63,539 nucleotides of DNA from Lachnospiraceae bacterium (GTDB lineage Bacteria; Bacillota; Clostridia; Lachnospirales; Lachnospiraceae), in contig VSOB01000007.1 of NCBI GenBank assembly GCA_009774625.1, positions 1-63,539 on the forward strand, written 5' to 3'. A program made the position numbers and the translations under genes. Under the pieces are notes generated by a model. The model was not told where the DNA came from and searched no databases. It saw nothing but the letters and a program-made list of their open reading frames with translations. Positions 61,621 to 63,539 of this stretch are shown here, one piece after another. Every line of letters starts with the position of its first letter. Position 1 is the first letter of the stretch.

Positions 61621-61808
61621 ATAAGGCGAAAGCCGTGAAGGAGAAAATCCGGAGGATTTGCGAGTTCGGCACTGCGGAGCAGAGGGAGAGCAAGAAGAAA
61701 GGCTTGCAGGCAGAGTTATGTTTACGGGAGTCCATAAGGCGAAAGCCGTGAAGGAGAAAATCCGGAGGATTTGCGAGTTCGGCACTGCGGAGCAGAGGGA
61801 GAGCAAGA
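61589..61808. repeat. Two tandem copies of a ~107-bp repeat, period 113
   Basis: Copy 1 at 61589-61695 and copy 2 at 61702-61808 differ by one base (TTTATGGG against TTTACGGG). Each unit contains a GGC-GAAA-GCC hairpin, an AAATCC-GGA-GGATTT hairpin and a purine-rich end. No protein is encoded convincingly on either strand. It looks like an intergenic repeat family or structured RNA. Confidence 0.85.
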
Positions 61809-61830
61809 GGGAAGAAAAGGAGTATCGAAT

Positions 61831-62202
61831 ATGAGAATCAGTGGCTTTTATCCAACTTATGTTTATAATACCAACTATGTGAGCGCAAAGAGTCTTGGCA
61901 GGGTTGAAGCCATACCCAATGATGCATTAAAAGGAAAAACGGATTACACTAATACAGGTCGGAATACAAATCCGCTCCGTCCGGGAACCAGCAAGGATTT
62001 TGCAGGAATTATTGCATCCCAGATGGCAATGGGAAGGATGAATGCTGTCAGAATTATGAAGGCACAGCCGGAGGAGGCAGCGTCTAAGGGGCAGGATATG
62101 ACTGAACAGAACAAAACAGAGCAGAATTCTGAAGTGCATAGTCTGTCGTCGATTTCAGGCAGGAATCAGAATGCCATATATATGGCAATGTTGGGGGCAT
62201 GA
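61831..62202 (+). CDS. Small protein of unknown function
   Basis: 123 residues from ATG 61831 (AAAAGGAG 8 bases upstream), beginning MRISGFYPTYVYNTNYVSAK. Polar, rich in Asn, Thr and Gln, without signal or membrane segment. The middle FAGIIASQMAMGRMNAVR may be helical. The stop overlaps the next start (ATGA). The opening phrase recalls small Lachnospiraceae proteins of unknown role; no function is proposed. Confidence 0.7.
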   Translation: MRISGFYPTYVYNTNYVSAKSLGRVEAIPNDALKGKTDYTNTGRNTNPLRPGTSKDFAGIIASQMAMGRMNAVRIMKAQPEEAASKGQDMTEQNKTEQNSEVHSLSSISGRNQNAIYMAMLGA

Positions 62203-62546
62203 CAGAAGTGAAACATATAGGGTTACGGGGCAATAAAAATGCCAGTCAGATATCGGACAGTGTGAGAGGTGCGGAATCCACGGAACTGTCCAGAGTCAGA
62301 GTCAACAATGAAGTGGCTTTCTGCAAGGTCTATAATCTGAAGATGAAGGAAGAAGTGGAAAAGATACTTTTGAAGCATCGGATTTCCTACTATGTAAAAT
62401 GGCAGGAACAGAAATTTTTCAAGCGGTTGTTTGATTCAGAGACAAAAGAGAAAATTATATTTATTATCTGCATACATGATACGGCCATCGAACAGGCAAA
62501 GGAATTGGTGGCCGATATGCAGGATGTAAAGCTGTTGATTTCGTAG
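62199..62546 (+). CDS. Small protein of unknown function, coupled to the previous gene
   Basis: 115 residues. A polar N-terminal 35 residues precede a compact alpha/beta domain: VAFCKVYNLKMKEEVEKILLKHRISYYVKWQ, then KIIFIICIHDTAIEQAKELVADM. The beta-alpha-beta pattern with a final acidic helix resembles small ligand-binding or signal-transducing folds, but no family is certain. The ATG overlaps the previous stop, implying a shared function. A terminator follows. Confidence 0.7.
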   Translation: MTEVKHIGLRGNKNASQISDSVRGAESTELSRVRVNNEVAFCKVYNLKMKEEVEKILLKHRISYYVKWQEQKFFKRLFDSETKEKIIFIICIHDTAIEQAKELVADMQDVKLLIS

Positions 62547-62586
62547 CATCTGTTATCCGGAAATTGTTCCGGGACAGATGCTTTCT
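62545..62586 (+). terminator. Terminator of the small-protein pair
   Basis: AGCATCTGT (62545-62553) pairs with ACAGATGCT (62574-62582), with an inner TCCGGAA/TTCCGG(G) stem; TTTCTT follows. The left arm includes the stop codon. Confidence 0.7.
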
Positions 62587-62614
62587 TGTAATTCGAGCAT
62601 GTTTCACATATAAT
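62586..62614 (+). promoter_or_regulatory. Promoter of the Rpn-type gene
   Basis: TTGTAA (62586-62591), a 17-base spacer and TATAAT (62609-62614), 56 bases before the start codon. Confidence 0.6.
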
Positions 62615-62670
62615 AATGATAAGATAAAGTAATATTTTTTAAGTATGTAAGACCGGGAAAAGGGGTAAGC

Positions 62671-63534
62671 ATGAAGCGGGAAACGGAAATTGACATAGCT
62701 GCGGCAGGAACAATTGGCAGTAAATATGATGAGGCATGCAAAAGGTTGTTTCAAAATAGAGAAATCATCGCGCCGATATTGAAAGAAGTGGTGCCGGAAT
62801 ATAAAAATTCAACAGTGGAAGAAATTATCCGATATATAGATGCAGACAGCATTCAGGATATTCCGGTGGATGACATTCCGGCAAGATTCGGGCAGCTTTC
62901 AACGGAATTGGAATCTGTCAGTGATAAACTGATCAGATATGATACGCATTTTAAAGCGCTCAATCCTGTGCTTAGCAGTGAAAATCTCTGTATCCATTTA
63001 CATATTGATCTGGAGGTGCAGAATCAATATCAGACTTCTAATCCTTCCTATCCGATGATTAAAAGAGGAATTTACTATGCGGCCAGAGAGATCAGCTATC
63101 AATTGGGAACATTGACAGAACTGACAAATTATGGTGATATTCAGAAAGTATACAGCATCTGGATCTGCAATGAAAAGATTCCGGTCCGTTTGCAGAATAC
63201 AGTGACTATGTACTCTATCCAAAAATCGGATCTGATTGGCATGGCAGATGAAGCAGTGGAAGATTATGATTTGATGAATGTGATTATGATTCGCAGAGGA
63301 AAAGAAACGGATGCACCTGTATTTGATTATCTGTCCGGAATTTTCCGCTGTGATAAGACAAAGATTATGGAATATGTGGATATACAGAATCATGAAGAGG
63401 TGTTGAAAGGAGTGGAAGATATGAGCGGATTAGGACAATCTATTATGTTAGAGGCAATGCAGCAGGGGATGCAGCAGGGGATGCAGCAAGGGATAGAAAA
63501 AGGTTTGCAGCAGGTTATTCAGAAATGGATATAA
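62671..63534 (+). CDS. Rpn family recombination-promoting nuclease / PD-(D/E)XK putative transposase
   Basis: 287 residues. The N-terminal core KYDEACKRLFQNREIIAPILKEVVPEY and the HLHIDLEVQNQ segment (Asp and Glu of a PD-(D/E)XK-like site) match Rpn/DUF4351-type proteins common in Lachnospiraceae. The C-terminal tail is a tandem MQQG repeat coded by a 12-bp unit, then a short end QQVIQKWI. E. coli Rpn proteins are DNA endonucleases that raise recombination; some homologues are anti-phage. It stands alone with its own promoter and ends 5 bases before the window edge. Confidence 0.82.
   Translation: MKRETEIDIAAAGTIGSKYDEACKRLFQNREIIAPILKEVVPEYKNSTVEEIIRYIDADSIQDIPVDDIPARFGQLSTELESVSDKLIRYDTHFKALNPVLSSENLCIHLHIDLEVQNQYQTSNPSYPMIKRGIYYAAREISYQLGTLTELTNYGDIQKVYSIWICNEKIPVRLQNTVTMYSIQKSDLIGMADEAVEDYDLMNVIMIRRGKETDAPVFDYLSGIFRCDKTKIMEYVDIQNHEEVLKGVEDMSGLGQSIMLEAMQQGMQQGMQQGIEKGLQQVIQKWI
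63457..63492 (+). repeat. Three 12-bp tandem units in the Rpn-type gene
   Basis: ATGCAGCAGGGG is repeated at 63457, 63469 and 63481 (the last with one change), giving MQQG repeats. A 12-bp unit keeps the frame when copies are gained or lost. Confidence 0.85.
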
Positions 63535-63539
63535 AAAGT

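Noticed and set aside
61589..61808. CRISPR array
   Set aside because: Only two copies of a ~107-bp unit with a 6-base gap; no spacers and no cas genes.

Overview
The window looks like chromosomal DNA of an endospore-forming anaerobic Lachnospiraceae-type Firmicute. Evidence: a BclA/BclB-like exosporium protein, an alpha/beta-type small acid-soluble spore protein behind a sigma-G-like promoter, strong AGGAGG ribosome sites, sigma-A promoters of the TTGACA/TATAAT type, and the gene order tig-clpP-clpX-lon-engB. No species was assigned. No phage, insertion sequence or CRISPR array was seen.

Layout. 1-5.4 kb: the 3' part of a collagen-like exosporium gene, a LysR regulator, a flavodoxin lipoprotein, then two dead genes (a MATE transporter with a frameshift and an internal deletion, an aldo/keto reductase with a nonsense codon). 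5.5-11.9 kb: an alpha-galactoside locus, with an AraC regulator convergent to an operon of binding protein, two ABC permeases and a GH36 alpha-galactosidase. 12.2-24.3 kb: a long co-directional cluster with a PRD-type PTS regulator, an RDD membrane protein, a Lac/Cel-family PTS (IIA, IIB, IIC), a stand-alone N-terminal domain of the glycine-reductase GrdB family, an M42 homologue without metal ligands overlapping an intact M42 aminopeptidase, a glycosylasparaginase-type Ntn hydrolase, an M20 dipeptidase, a MupG/DUF871 phosphoglycosidase, a CutC barrel protein and a YitT membrane protein. This is the best candidate for an undescribed system: PTS import of a glycosylated amino acid or peptide (or muropeptide fragment), followed by separate glycosidase, amidase and peptidase steps.

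24.4-29.5 kb: a hybrid histidine kinase with a partner substrate-binding lipoprotein but no permeases, the C-terminal remnant of an NSS-type symporter, and a five-tRNA cluster (Glu, CAU, Asp, Val, Leu). 29.6-37.3 kb: a methyltransferase, then larB-larE-larC plus a nickel ECF-type transporter (larMN, larQ, larO), i.e. nickel-pincer nucleotide cofactor synthesis, with an iron-sulfur aldo/keto reductase at the end and no larA in the window. 37.3-41.3 kb: a lipoprotein gene, then csoR-copA under a CsoR-type operator lying between the -35 and -10. The copA product carries a C-terminal CopZ-like domain that has its own ribosome site and ATG. 41.3-49.8 kb: a doubly frameshifted TylF-like gene, an ammonium channel fused to a PII domain, a 1155-residue uncharacterised protein, a flavoprotein, a coiled-coil protein and tRNA-Arg.

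50-63.5 kb: a DUF2142-like membrane protein and a CarD-domain regulator (minus strand), the spore protein gene, the housekeeping run tig-clpP-clpX-lon-engB, an AI-2E/YtvI-type membrane protein, truA and a VanZ-like protein. After these come a hairpin plus 113-bp tandem repeat, two small coupled genes of unknown function, and an Rpn-type nuclease gene ending in a 12-bp repeat.
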